The notes under the pieces were generated by a model, which saw only the letters and a program-made list of their open reading frames with translations, was not told where the DNA came from and did no database searches. From Alphaproteobacteria bacterium (lineage in GTDB: Bacteria > Pseudomonadota > Alphaproteobacteria > JANQSM01), in assembly GCA_028284025.1 (NCBI GenBank), contig JANQSM010000201.1, positions 1 to 5,256 on the forward strand: 5,256 nucleotides of DNA. Reading direction: 5' to 3'. Made by a program: the position numbers and the translations under genes. Shown piece after piece: positions 1 to 5,256 of the stretch (the stretch's first letter is position 1; each line of letters begins with the position of its first letter).

Positions 1-390
1 TGTTTTAGGCTGTTGTCGGTTAATTTCTCGCAAAATCGCATTGATCAGCTTTTTTAAATGCGGCACCTTTGCTTTTTGGCTTAGTTTTACGTACTCAAAT
101 ACCGCTGCATGGGCCGGTGTGTTAAGAATCAAAAGTTCACACGCCCCCAGTCGCAAAAGATGCATGCCTTGAACATCCTTTGCCCTGAACGGTTTTTTCA
201 AATGCAAACCAATGATTGCATCAAGAATTCCCAGATATCGCAGAGTCGTACTGACCAGATTGCGCACAGTGGCCCGGTGGGGACTTTCCAGCTTAGAAAA
301 AGCAGCATTGTTGGCAAGAGCATCTTGCAAAAAGATTTTGCTTTCTAACACGGTTGATAAAATTGTAACAGCCAGCAGCCGAGGGTTCAT
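1..390 (-). CDS. rsmB: 16S rRNA (cytosine-C5)-methyltransferase RsmB/Sun, N-terminal part (partial)
   Basis: The reverse strand from ATG 388-390 stays open for 130 codons and runs off the left edge, so the 3' end is missing. It begins MNPRLLAVTILSTVLE and contains LRLGACELLIL, TPAHAAVFEYVKL and LINAILREI. These match the NusB-like RNA-binding domain at the N-terminus of Sun/RsmB proteins: LLRLGA, then PAHAAV at about residues 99-104, then the NAxLR motif. The family methylates C967 of 16S rRNA in the cytoplasm using S-adenosylmethionine; the catalytic methyltransferase domain lies outside the window. An in-frame stop eight codons upstream of the ATG fixes the start region. The upstream stretch is purine-rich (AAAAGAAAAGAA) without a canonical GGAGG. 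The gene is divergent from the DUF1674 gene, 42 bp apart. A stand-alone NusB is possible but less likely, because the PAHAAV and NAxLR pattern is that of RsmB. Confidence 0.88.
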   Translation of the reverse strand, partial: MNPRLLAVTILSTVLESKIFLQDALANNAAFSKLESPHRATVRNLVSTTLRYLGILDAIIGLHLKKPFRAKDVQGMHLLRLGACELLILNTPAHAAVFEYVKLSQKAKVPHLKKLINAILREINRQQPKT

Positions 391-432
391 TTTAGTTCTT
401 TTCTTTTCTGATCAATGCTCCATATTGTATAT

Positions 433-591
433 ATGAAGCCACGCCAACCACAAACGGATAAATTGCCGCCCGATCAGAAAGTTCCTAAAAATCCTGAAAA
501 GGAGACTGAAAAAGAGACTGGCGGACCATCAGGGCCAGAACCCACCCGTTATGGGGATTGGGAAAAAGATGGTCGTTGTACGGATTTCTAG
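433..591 (+). CDS. DUF1674 small protein (SDHAF4/Sdh8-like succinate dehydrogenase assembly factor)
   Basis: This short gene encodes 52 residues. The N-terminal half is low-complexity and charged (Pro, Lys, Glu, Gln), consistent with disorder. The C-terminus, GPEPTRYGDWEKDGRCTDF, is the hallmark of DUF1674: the PTRYGDWE block, then KGR or DGR, then a final DF. The eukaryotic relatives Sdh8/SDHAF4 bind flavinated SdhA and promote succinate dehydrogenase assembly; a matching cytoplasmic role in bacteria is inferred from the family. A second in-frame ATG at 415 would add six residues (MLHIVY), and neither start has a visible Shine-Dalgarno sequence. I prefer 433, because 415 falls close to the divergent rsmB start. 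The neighbouring rsmB supports the assignment, since this pair recurs in Alphaproteobacteria. The family call is strong; the exact start is uncertain. Confidence 0.85.
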   Translation: MKPRQPQTDKLPPDQKVPKNPEKETEKETGGPSGPEPTRYGDWEKDGRCTDF

Positions 592-612
592 CAGCGTACC
601 CCTCTATTTGGG

Positions 613-630
613 GCAGTAAATGCAGTAAAT
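613..630. repeat. Perfect 9-bp tandem duplication (GCAGTAAAT x2)
   Basis: Two adjacent identical copies of GCAGTAAAT occupy 613-621 and 622-630 in the spacer between the DUF1674 gene and the nuclease gene. The rest of 592-717 is AT-rich. It holds only weak short hairpins (CCCC/GGGG at 599-613, CAGAA/TTCTG at 631-650) that do not look like a proper terminator. No function can be assigned to the duplication; it may be a replication-slippage product or a paired protein-binding site. Confidence 0.6.
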
Positions 631-689
631 CAGAAATTTTTCCCCTTCTGCGAAAATTAACTAAAAATTAATTGAATTTTTCTATTGTA

Positions 690-710
690 TATACAACTGA
701 AAGTTGTATA
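690..710. promoter_or_regulatory. Perfect 9-bp inverted repeat ahead of the nuclease gene
   Basis: The arms TATACAACT (690-698) and AGTTGTATA (702-710) are exact reverse complements separated by GAA. The repeat ends 7 bp before ATG 718 of the nuclease gene. It could be a dyad operator for a dimeric regulator, or a hairpin in the 5' leader that limits translation, since no Shine-Dalgarno sequence is visible there. A weak -10-like TATACA (690-695), with TTAATT 16 bp upstream (668-673), would place the dyad over the promoter, which fits an operator. It is not a Rho-independent terminator, because no T-run follows. The symmetry is seen directly; the role is inferred. Confidence 0.5.
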
Positions 711-717
711 CTCGGAC

Positions 718-1188
718 ATGTACAAAATACTCAACCTATCCCAAATGAAACATTTTGTACTGCAAGTATTGGTAATACTTGTAATCATTACCTCAATCTG
801 CCCTAACTCTGTGGCCCAGGATACACTTCCTGGGCCCATTGAGGCTAAGGTCTTAAAGGTCATTGACGGCGATACCATAGAAATTAAAGCCAAAATCTGG
901 TTGGGTCAGGATATTGTGACCAAGGTGCGTGTGGAAGGGATTGATACCCCTGAACTGCGCCGATCCAAATGTCAGCTGGAAAAAGAAATGGCACAGGCTG
1001 CCAAAGAAGCCTTGATCAATTTTCTGGCAGGACAAAAGGTAACTTTAAGAAATATCAAAAACGGTAAATACGCTGGTCGTGTAGTGGCAGAAGTTTACAA
1101 TTTTCAAGATCTCTCTGTGTCTGATTTTCTGATTGGCGCAAACCTGGCCCATTCCTATCAGGGCAAAAAACGCACTGGCTGGTGTTAA
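718..1188 (+). CDS. Secreted or membrane-anchored staphylococcal-nuclease-like (SNase/TNase) protein
   Basis: The 156-residue product carries one SNase-like OB-fold domain, from about residue 42 to the end. By analogy with staphylococcal nuclease, the Ca2+ and catalytic positions are present: DGDT at 50-53, the first Arg in VRVEGIDTPE (residue 71), Asp76, Thr77 and Glu79 of GIDTPE, and the second Arg in the GR of KYAGRVVA (about residue 121). The C-terminus has YQGKKRTGWC, the usual end motif of bacterial SNase-like proteins. The N-terminus has a hydrophobic stretch (FVLQVLVILVIITSI) followed by NSVA-Q, a plausible signal peptidase I site, so the protein probably acts outside the cytoplasm on DNA or RNA. 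Start choice is open: ATG 718 is used here, ATG 745 (MKHFVLQ) gives a tidier signal peptide, and TTG 685 would run through the inverted repeat. None has a clear Shine-Dalgarno sequence. The gene appears intact, with no partner gene nearby. Confidence 0.85.
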   Translation: MYKILNLSQMKHFVLQVLVILVIITSICPNSVAQDTLPGPIEAKVLKVIDGDTIEIKAKIWLGQDIVTKVRVEGIDTPELRRSKCQLEKEMAQAAKEALINFLAGQKVTLRNIKNGKYAGRVVAEVYNFQDLSVSDFLIGANLAHSYQGKKRTGWC

Positions 1189-1234
1189 ACTTTGTGTTGC
1201 TTTATCGGCCTCGGCGGGCTACTCTGCGATAGAG

Positions 1235-1501
1235 ATGACAAAATATATAGTAGAATTTTCCAAAAAATCGCAGCCAGGGTTTATAACGCATTATCGGCTT
1301 GCACGTGCAATCTATGTTCGTATTCAAGAACAGACAGATGAGGGACTCGTTACTCTTCCTAGCGAACGGGTTCGGGAGCTTCTCTTTAGACCGCCTGCTG
1401 ATTTACACAAAGTTGTTGAAGCTGCATGGGCAGAATATAAAAGAAGCAATAGTAGCCCTTCTCAGTTTTCTCCAGCGCAACACGGTGGGAGCTCTCGCTA
1501 A
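1235..1501 (+). CDS. Small hypothetical protein, 88 residues, no recognised family
   Basis: The ORF runs from ATG 1235 to TAA 1501. It encodes a soluble, charged, mostly helical-looking protein beginning MTKYIVEFSKKSQPGF. The middle segment, HYRLARAIYVRIQEQ, looks amphipathic, followed by VTLPSERVRELLFRPP and KVVEAAWAEYKRS, and the tail is a Ser/Gln/Gly-rich segment likely to be disordered. There is no signal peptide or membrane segment. ATG 1235 is the first ordinary start after the nuclease stop, although the frame stays open upstream to 1133 inside the nuclease gene. The upstream AGAG is a poor Shine-Dalgarno sequence. The stop lies 5 bp from the convergent chemoreceptor stop. I do not recognise the family. 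It could be a genuine orphan gene, a remnant of a longer gene, or a chance ORF. Confidence 0.5.
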   Translation: MTKYIVEFSKKSQPGFITHYRLARAIYVRIQEQTDEGLVTLPSERVRELLFRPPADLHKVVEAAWAEYKRSNSSPSQFSPAQHGGSSR

Positions 1502-1506
1502 ATTTT

Positions 1507-2577
1507 TTAATCTTTACGCATGCTCTCTAAGAATTGTTCTACAGTCTCACCTAAAGAGCTAGATTGAGTACCCAGGTTACGGGCGGATTCCAGAACTTCG
1601 TTGGCGGCACGAGTGGATTCTGCACTGGCGGCGGTTTGTTCTTCAATTGCAGCAGCAATCGCGCTGGTGGCTTCATTCACATCTTCGATGGTTTTGACAA
1701 TACCTTCAATGGCATCCACCACAGACTGGGTCATGTTTTGTACCTGATTAATATGACCTGAAATATCTTCTGTGGCTTTGGCAGTTTCTTCTGCCAGGGT
1801 TTTGACTTCTTTTGCCACAACGGCAAAGCCTTTTCCGGCATCTCCGGCGCGTGCGGCCTCAATAGTAGCATTAAGGGCCAGAAGATTGGTTTGGCTGGCA
1901 ATAGATTGAATCAACTCTACGACTTCCCCAATTTTTTGGCCGGATTCCTCAAGGCTTTGCACTACCTTGGTGGCGTTGTCACTTTGTTGCACACAGGTGC
2001 GCGTAACGGAAGTTGCGTTATTCACCTGGCTGGAAATTTCATTAATAGAAGCGCTGATTTCTTCTGATGTTGCCGCCATGGTTTCAGCAATTGTCTGCAT
2101 TTGAGTGGAAGATGAATTCACATCATTGGCAACAGTTTTCACGCTGCTTTCAAAATTGTTGGCAAGATTTACCGAATCGGTAATCAGAGACCAGCTTAAC
2201 ATTGGGCCTAGATATTCCCCTGAGCTTGAGGTAATTGCAGCGACCTTAAGGTCCATATGCTCTTCCCCAAGTTGAATCTTGGTATTGTAAGGCAGATTAC
2301 TTGGGTTTGAGAGAATGCGTCTTTGGTGTTCAGGGTTTTTATGAAAAATGTCTACCGACTGGCCAACAATCTCATCTACCTTTACGGGTAACAGGTCTTC
2401 AATCTGACGCAATGTATTAAGACTAATCTTGTTGGCAAAAATAATTTTGAAATCCTCTAGCTCACACATCATCACAGGAATCGGCAATTCATCCAGCATC
2501 GCCATCGCATTGAGGCGAGAATTGTCATGGCCACTTGGTTGATTGTCATTTTTTACAAGTCTTAGCAGGGCACGCAT
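1507..2577 (-). CDS. Soluble methyl-accepting chemotaxis protein with N-terminal PAS domain
   Basis: The protein has 356 residues from ATG 2575-2577. Residues about 28-134 form a PAS-like sensor: [28 protein letters not shown], then [16 protein letters not shown] and the closing [14 protein letters not shown], a pattern common in alphaproteobacterial PAS chemoreceptors. Residues about 145-350 are the coiled-coil signalling domain. Its hairpin tip at 225-255 contains [17 protein letters not shown] followed by [10 protein letters not shown], the CheA/CheW-contacting core. No transmembrane segment or HAMP domain is present, so it should sense an intracellular cue such as redox or energy state; the ligand is unknown. 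There is no C-terminal CheR/CheB-binding pentapeptide; the tail is FLESMRKD. The frame is open 36 codons further upstream, but that extension lies across the promoter region and the GGAG site favours the start used here. It lies 141 bp downstream of acs on the same strand. Confidence 0.92.
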   Translation of the reverse strand: MRALLRLVKNDNQPSGHDNSRLNAMAMLDELPIPVMMCELEDFKIIFANKISLNTLRQIEDLLPVKVDEIVGQSVDIFHKNPEHQRRILSNPSNLPYNTKIQLGEEHMDLKVAAITSSSGEYLGPMLSWSLITDSVNLANNFESSVKTVANDVNSSSTQMQTIAETMAATSEEISASINEISSQVNNATSVTRTCVQQSDNATKVVQSLEESGQKIGEVVELIQSIASQTNLLALNATIEAARAGDAGKGFAVVAKEVKTLAEETAKATEDISGHINQVQNMTQSVVDAIEGIVKTIEDVNEATSAIAAAIEEQTAASAESTRAANEVLESARNLGTQSSSLGETVEQFLESMRKD

Positions 2578-2585
2578 AATATGAT

Positions 2586-2590
2586 CTCCA
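2586..2590 (-). promoter_or_regulatory. Ribosome-binding site deciding the chemoreceptor start
   Basis: The reverse strand reads TGGAG here, 8 nt before ATG 2575-2577. It is among the clearest Shine-Dalgarno sequences in the window. It selects this start over the longer open frame reaching 2685, whose N-terminal 36 residues look unlike a chemoreceptor. Confidence 0.65.
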
Positions 2591-2616
2591 TTTGGGTATG
2601 TACAACTATAGGATGT

Positions 2617-2646
2617 AGTATAGATTTGTTTAACAATAAATAGCAA
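2617..2646 (-). promoter_or_regulatory. Candidate sigma-70-type promoter for the chemoreceptor gene
   Basis: On the reverse strand, TTGCTA (2641-2646, 4 of 6 to TTGACA) and TATACT (2617-2622, 5 of 6 to TATAAT) are separated by 18 bp in AT-rich DNA. Transcription would start near 2610, giving a leader of about 33 nt that includes the TGGAG ribosome-binding site. This suggests the chemoreceptor can be transcribed independently of acs. It was judged by eye only. Confidence 0.4.
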
Positions 2647-2673
2647 AGGTGTATATAAAAAATTAAACAGCAC

Positions 2674-2703
2674 ATACACACGCATGGGTTGTGTGTGTTT
2701 TTT
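2674..2703 (+). terminator. Weak hairpin plus T-run between acs and the chemoreceptor gene
   Basis: The arms ACACAC (2676-2681) and GTGTGT (2691-2696) can pair around a 9-nt loop, extended by one wobble and one A-T pair, and a run of six T follows at 2698-2703. The T-run is on the plus strand, the wrong direction for ending the acs transcript, which arrives on the minus strand. On that strand the nearest T-run lies some distance beyond the stem. It may be a weak terminator of antisense transcription or simply an AC/GT-rich stretch. Confidence 0.2.
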
Positions 2704-2718
2704 GCAGCAAGCGAGAAA

Positions 2719-4674
2719 TCAGGCTGCTGATACGGTACGGTTCTGGCGGTTGGAAATTAATTCATCGACAACATTCGGGTCTGCCAGGGTGGAAGTATCC
2801 CCTAAATTACTATAATCATTGGTCGCAATTTTACGTAAAATTCGACGCATGATTTTGCCTGATCGGGTTTTGGGCAGGGCCGGTGTGATCTGAATTAAAT
2901 CCGGCGTGGCGATGGGACCTATATCCTGTCGGACCCACTGCTTTAAGTCATTGATCAGAGTATCGTTTGCCTGCACGCCGCTATTTAAAGTGACGTATAC
3001 ATATATTCCCTGACCTTTAATAGGGTGCGGGTATCCTACGACAGCAGCTTCCGCCACGGCTTTGTGTGCGACCAAGGCACTTTCTATTTCTGCGGTTCCC
3101 ATGCGGTGGCCGGACACGTTGATCACATCGTCTACCCGGCCTGTAATCCAGTAGTAACCATCTTCATCCCGCCGACATCCGTCGCCAGAGAAATAAAGCC
3201 CTTTGAAGGCGGAGAAATAGGTCTCTTTGAATCGGTCATGATCCCCATACACTGTGCGCATCTGGCCTGGCCAGGAATCTTTAAAACACAGGTTTCCCTC
3301 ACACACTCCAGAAAGCTCATTACCTTCGGCATCCACAATAACCGGCTGTACCCCAAAAAATGGGAGAGTGGCCGAGCCAGGTTTTAGGTCTGTTGCTCCG
3401 GGCAGAGGGGTTAAAAGGTGCCCGCCGGTTTCGGTTTGCCACCACGTATCAATTACGGGGCATCGGCTTTCCCCGACCACCTTGTAATACCACATCCAGG
3501 CTTCCGGGTTAATGGGTTCTCCCACTGTGCCCAGAACACGTAAAGAATCCCGTTTCGTTTGCTGAACGTATGTATCTCCGCTTCCCATCAAGGCGCGAAT
3601 GGCTGTGGGTGCAGTATAAAATATTGAAATATGATGCTTATCAACTACTTCCCAAAAGCGGGAAGGCGTTGGGTAAGTTGGTACACCTTCGAACATAAGG
3701 CTGGTGGCGCCATTGGCCAAAGGGCCGTAAACAATGTAGGAATGTCCAGTAATCCAGCCTACATCAGCGGTGCACCAGTAAACGTCATCTTCGTGGCAGT
3801 CAAACACAAACTGGTGGGTGATGCTGGCCCATACCATATATCCGCCTGTTGTGTGCAGGACTCCTTTAGGTTTGCCAGTTGATCCGGACGTGTACAATAT
3901 AAAAAGCGGATCTTCTGCCGACATTTCTTCAGCCGGGCAGTCATCAGGCACGTGGCGGACGGCTTCTTCATAACGCATGTCCCGATCAGGATTAAATGCT
4001 ACATCCGCACCTGTGCGCGAAACCATCAATACTTTTTTGACGTGGTCGCATTTTTCCAGTGCTTTGTCGACATTACTTTTTAAAGGGATGGTCTTGCCTG
4101 CCCGCACGCCTTCATCAGCGGTGATAACAAAGTCAGATTTGCAGTCATTAATGCGCCCGGCCAAAGAATCCGGTGAAAAACCACCAAACACTACAGAATG
4201 TATCGCCCCGATCCGTGCACAGGCCAGCATGGCGTAGGCTGCTTCCAGTACCATAGGCATGTAAAGGGTAACGACATCCCCCTTTTTAACACCTAAACTT
4301 TTAAGAACATTGGCAAAGCGGCAAACCTGCTTATGCAGTTCTTTATAGGTGATTTTCTGGTCATCATTGGGGTTATCACCTTCCCAGATCAAGGCGATTT
4401 TATCAGCACGCAGGGGAAGGTGCCGATCTATGCAGTTGGCGCAGGCATTTAAAGTGCCATCCTCATACCACTTAACGTGAATATCACCGCTAAAGCTGGT
4501 GTCTTTTATTTTAGTATAAGGCTTGATCCATGAAATCCGCTTGCCCTGTTCGTCCCAAAAAGTTTCAGGATCCTCGATAGATTGACGGTACATGTCTTGA
4601 TACAGGTCTTTGGTAATAAATGGTTTGGGTTCCAGGTCAGCAGGTACAGGAAAAAGGGGAACTGGGTGAGACAT
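2719..4674 (-). CDS. acs: Acetyl-CoA synthetase (acetate--CoA ligase, AMP-forming)
   Basis: The 651-residue product is almost exactly the length of E. coli Acs. It converts acetate, ATP and CoA to acetyl-CoA via acetyl-AMP in the cytoplasm, feeding acetate into the TCA cycle. An N-terminal ACAS_N segment (about 20-80; [12 protein letters not shown]) is followed by the adenylate-forming domain. Visible motifs are the P-loop [11 protein letters not shown] (261-271), [14 protein letters not shown] (about 306-319), [10 protein letters not shown] (384-393), the acetate-pocket [10 protein letters not shown] (409-418), [21 protein letters not shown] near the hinge, and [12 protein letters not shown] (600-611). 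Lys607 in the last motif matches the catalytic lysine that protein acetyltransferases modify in other Acs enzymes, so the site for that control is conserved. The start at ATG 4672-4674 fits family length and is preceded by GGAGAAAG ending 8 nt upstream; ATG 4692 and GTG 4704 would place that site inside the gene. No missing catalytic residue was seen. Confidence 0.97.
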   Translation of the reverse strand: MSHPVPLFPVPADLEPKPFITKDLYQDMYRQSIEDPETFWDEQGKRISWIKPYTKIKDTSFSGDIHVKWYEDGTLNACANCIDRHLPLRADKIALIWEGDNPNDDQKITYKELHKQVCRFANVLKSLGVKKGDVVTLYMPMVLEAAYAMLACARIGAIHSVVFGGFSPDSLAGRINDCKSDFVITADEGVRAGKTIPLKSNVDKALEKCDHVKKVLMVSRTGADVAFNPDRDMRYEEAVRHVPDDCPAEEMSAEDPLFILYTSGSTGKPKGVLHTTGGYMVWASITHQFVFDCHEDDVYWCTADVGWITGHSYIVYGPLANGATSLMFEGVPTYPTPSRFWEVVDKHHISIFYTAPTAIRALMGSGDTYVQQTKRDSLRVLGTVGEPINPEAWMWYYKVVGESRCPVIDTWWQTETGGHLLTPLPGATDLKPGSATLPFFGVQPVIVDAEGNELSGVCEGNLCFKDSWPGQMRTVYGDHDRFKETYFSAFKGLYFSGDGCRRDEDGYYWITGRVDDVINVSGHRMGTAEIESALVAHKAVAEAAVVGYPHPIKGQGIYVYVTLNSGVQANDTLINDLKQWVRQDIGPIATPDLIQITPALPKTRSGKIMRRILRKIATNDYSNLGDTSTLADPNVVDELISNRQNRTVSAA

Positions 4675-4682
4675 GGGTAAAT

Positions 4683-4690
4683 CTTTCTCC
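4683..4690 (-). promoter_or_regulatory. Ribosome-binding site deciding the acs start
   Basis: The reverse strand reads GGAGAAAG, ending 8 nt before ATG 4672-4674. Starts further upstream (ATG 4692, GTG 4704) have no comparable site, so this supports the 651-residue form. Confidence 0.55.
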
Positions 4691-4702
4691 ATTATTTTTG
4701 CC

Positions 4703-4731
4703 ACTTTATGAAAAAATATACTGAATTACAA
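4703..4731 (-). promoter_or_regulatory. Candidate acs promoter
   Basis: On the reverse strand, TTGTAA (4726-4731) and TAAAGT (4703-4708) are spaced 17 bp apart, each matching 4 of 6 of the sigma-70 consensus. Transcription would start near 4696, leaving a leader of about 22 nt. The phased A-tracts (on this strand) begin at the -35 element and extend upstream of it, where UP-element or curved DNA would assist RNA polymerase. An alternative -10 is TATATT at about 4715-4720, but it lacks a good partner. This is a by-eye prediction. Confidence 0.35.
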
Positions 4732-4780
4732 ATTTTTCATGTTTTTCTATATTTTTCCATATTTTTCCATATTTTTTCAT
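4731..4780. repeat. Five 10-bp T-tract repeats in helical phase (likely curved DNA)
   Basis: Five consecutive 10-bp units start at 4731, 4741, 4751, 4761 and 4771. Each has the form NNTTTTTCAT or a close variant, and the third and fourth are identical (ATTTTTCCAT). The T5-6 tracts begin at 4733, 4742, 4752, 4762 and 4772, close to one per helical turn, which is the arrangement known to give intrinsic DNA curvature. The array fills the middle of the divergent acs/channel intergenic region and lies upstream of the candidate acs -35. Possible roles are UP-element stimulation, nucleoid-protein binding or a regulator array. Confidence 0.7.
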
Positions 4781-4785
4781 GGAAA
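4764..4785. promoter_or_regulatory. Inverted repeat TTTCCAT-N8-ATGGAAA in the acs/channel intergenic region
   Basis: TTTCCAT (4764-4770) and ATGGAAA (4779-4785) are exact reverse complements with an 8-bp spacer. Allowing two unpaired bases, the arms extend to ATATTTTTCCAT and ATGGAAATAT. The repeat overlaps the end of the phased T-tract array and is the only dyad noticed there. It could be an operator shared by the divergent genes, but it is embedded in a low-complexity A/T array, so chance is a real alternative. Confidence 0.35.
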
Positions 4786-4817
4786 TATTCTATCAGCATG
4801 ATATGTATTTCCCCGTT

Positions 4818-5256
4818 ATGAATGTATTTGAGAAAATCAAAGCCTATTCCCAACCTTACATCGACCAAATCGTGGAAGTGACAGGGTATGAATCCGCGGT
4901 CAGTTCAATCCTTTATACAATTCTGGTTTTTGTTTTGGCACTGGTGGCATTTTCAATCGTCAGGCACTTTTTAACGCGCCTGGAAAGATTTATGGAAAGC
5001 TTTGATAAGCAACTGCCAACTTTGAAGAAAAATGCCCGGCGCTATATTTTTATTCTGCGCTATGGTTTTCGGATTGTTCTTTTAACAGCCGTTGCTTTAA
5101 GTTTGCTGGAGGCCTGGGGGGTAGATGCATATACCTTGTTTGGGACAGCGCTGGTTGCAGATCTATTAGGTAAAATTGTCAGCTTGGTCATTATGTTGCT
5201 AGCTGCTGCCGTGGCGTGGGAAGTGGTCAACAGCATGATGGAAAAAGCTGTTAAGA
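4818..5256 (+). CDS. Putative MscS-type mechanosensitive channel, N-terminal part (partial)
   Basis: An open frame from ATG 4818 runs 146 codons to the right edge. It begins MNVFEKIKAYSQPYIDQIVE and has three likely membrane helices, at about residues 28-48, 77-97 and 116-137, linked by basic segments (LKKNARRY, FLTRLERF). The stretch LEAWGVDAYTLFG, then a hydrophobic helix ending in AWEVVNSMMEKAV, resembles the membrane region that precedes the pore domain in larger MscS-family channels of the inner membrane, which relieve osmotic stress. The diagnostic pore helix and beta domain lie beyond the window, so the call rests on resemblance only. An in-frame ATG at 4803 would add five residues (MYFPV); neither start has a Shine-Dalgarno sequence. 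The gene is divergent from acs. Another multi-pass membrane protein remains possible. Confidence 0.55.
   Translation, partial: MNVFEKIKAYSQPYIDQIVEVTGYESAVSSILYTILVFVLALVAFSIVRHFLTRLERFMESFDKQLPTLKKNARRYIFILRYGFRIVLLTAVALSLLEAWGVDAYTLFGTALVADLLGKIVSLVIMLLAAAVAWEVVNSMMEKAVK

Noticed and set aside
109..436. Two plus-strand ORFs (109-348 and 212-436) over the rsmB start
   Set aside because: The opposite strand carries a clear RsmB N-terminal domain; these are antisense shadows.
599..650. Possible terminator after the DUF1674 gene (CCCC/GGGG and CAGAA/TTCTG hairpins)
   Set aside because: Stems are only 4-5 bp and neither is followed by a T-run.
685..717. TTG start 11 codons upstream of the nuclease ATG
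   Set aside because: The extension runs through the inverted repeat and has no Shine-Dalgarno site; the signal peptide is explained from ATG 718 or 745.
1475..1508. Possible terminator at the convergent stop codons (AGCG/CGCT arms followed by T6)
   Set aside because: The stem is only 4 bp around a loop of about 18 nt, and most of it lies within the orphan ORF.
2578..2685. 36-codon N-terminal extension of the chemoreceptor frame
   Set aside because: It crosses the promoter candidate and the TGGAG site, its residues do not resemble a chemoreceptor N-terminus, and the downstream ATG has well-spaced ribosome-binding sequence.
3025..3387. 120-codon plus-strand ORF inside acs
   Set aside because: It is antisense to strongly conserved acs sequence and has no recognisable protein features.

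Overview
The window looks like a chromosomal housekeeping stretch from a moderately AT-rich alphaproteobacterium. The best lineage clue is the left edge: a DUF1674 (SDHAF4/Sdh8-type) small protein stands head-to-head with the start of a Sun/RsmB-type rRNA methyltransferase, a pairing I associate with Alphaproteobacteria. The soluble PAS-type chemoreceptor and the SNase-like protein ending in a GWC motif fit that placement. Genus cannot be assigned from this sequence. No mobile element, tRNA, rRNA, CRISPR array or phage gene was seen.

Layout, left to right. (1) Complement <1..390 is the N-terminal NusB-like part of RsmB, cut by the window edge and divergent from (2) the 52-residue DUF1674 gene at 433..591. 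(3) 592..717 is a short AT-rich intergenic region with a 9-bp tandem duplication and a perfect 9-bp inverted repeat just ahead of (4) a secreted or membrane-anchored staphylococcal-nuclease-like protein (718..1188). (5) 1235..1501 is a small orphan ORF of unknown function that converges with (6) a soluble PAS-containing methyl-accepting chemotaxis protein on the minus strand (1507..2577). (7) Upstream of it on the same strand is a full-length acetyl-CoA synthetase gene, acs (2719..4674). (8) The 143-bp region 4675..4817 separates acs from a divergent gene and carries five T-tracts phased at about 10 bp, a signature of intrinsically curved DNA. (9) 4818..>5256 is the N-terminal part of a multi-pass membrane protein that resembles an MscS-type mechanosensitive channel and is cut by the right edge.

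The genes do not form one obvious pathway. Acs activates acetate to acetyl-CoA, which feeds the TCA cycle; the DUF1674 protein probably helps assemble succinate dehydrogenase in that cycle. The chemoreceptor downstream of acs has its own promoter candidate and ribosome-binding site, so it is probably transcribed at least partly on its own. No stretch over 300 bases lacks a gene. I did not find convincing evidence of a novel multi-gene system. The items most worth a second look are the phased T-tracts between acs and the channel gene, the inverted repeat before the nuclease gene, and the orphan ORF.
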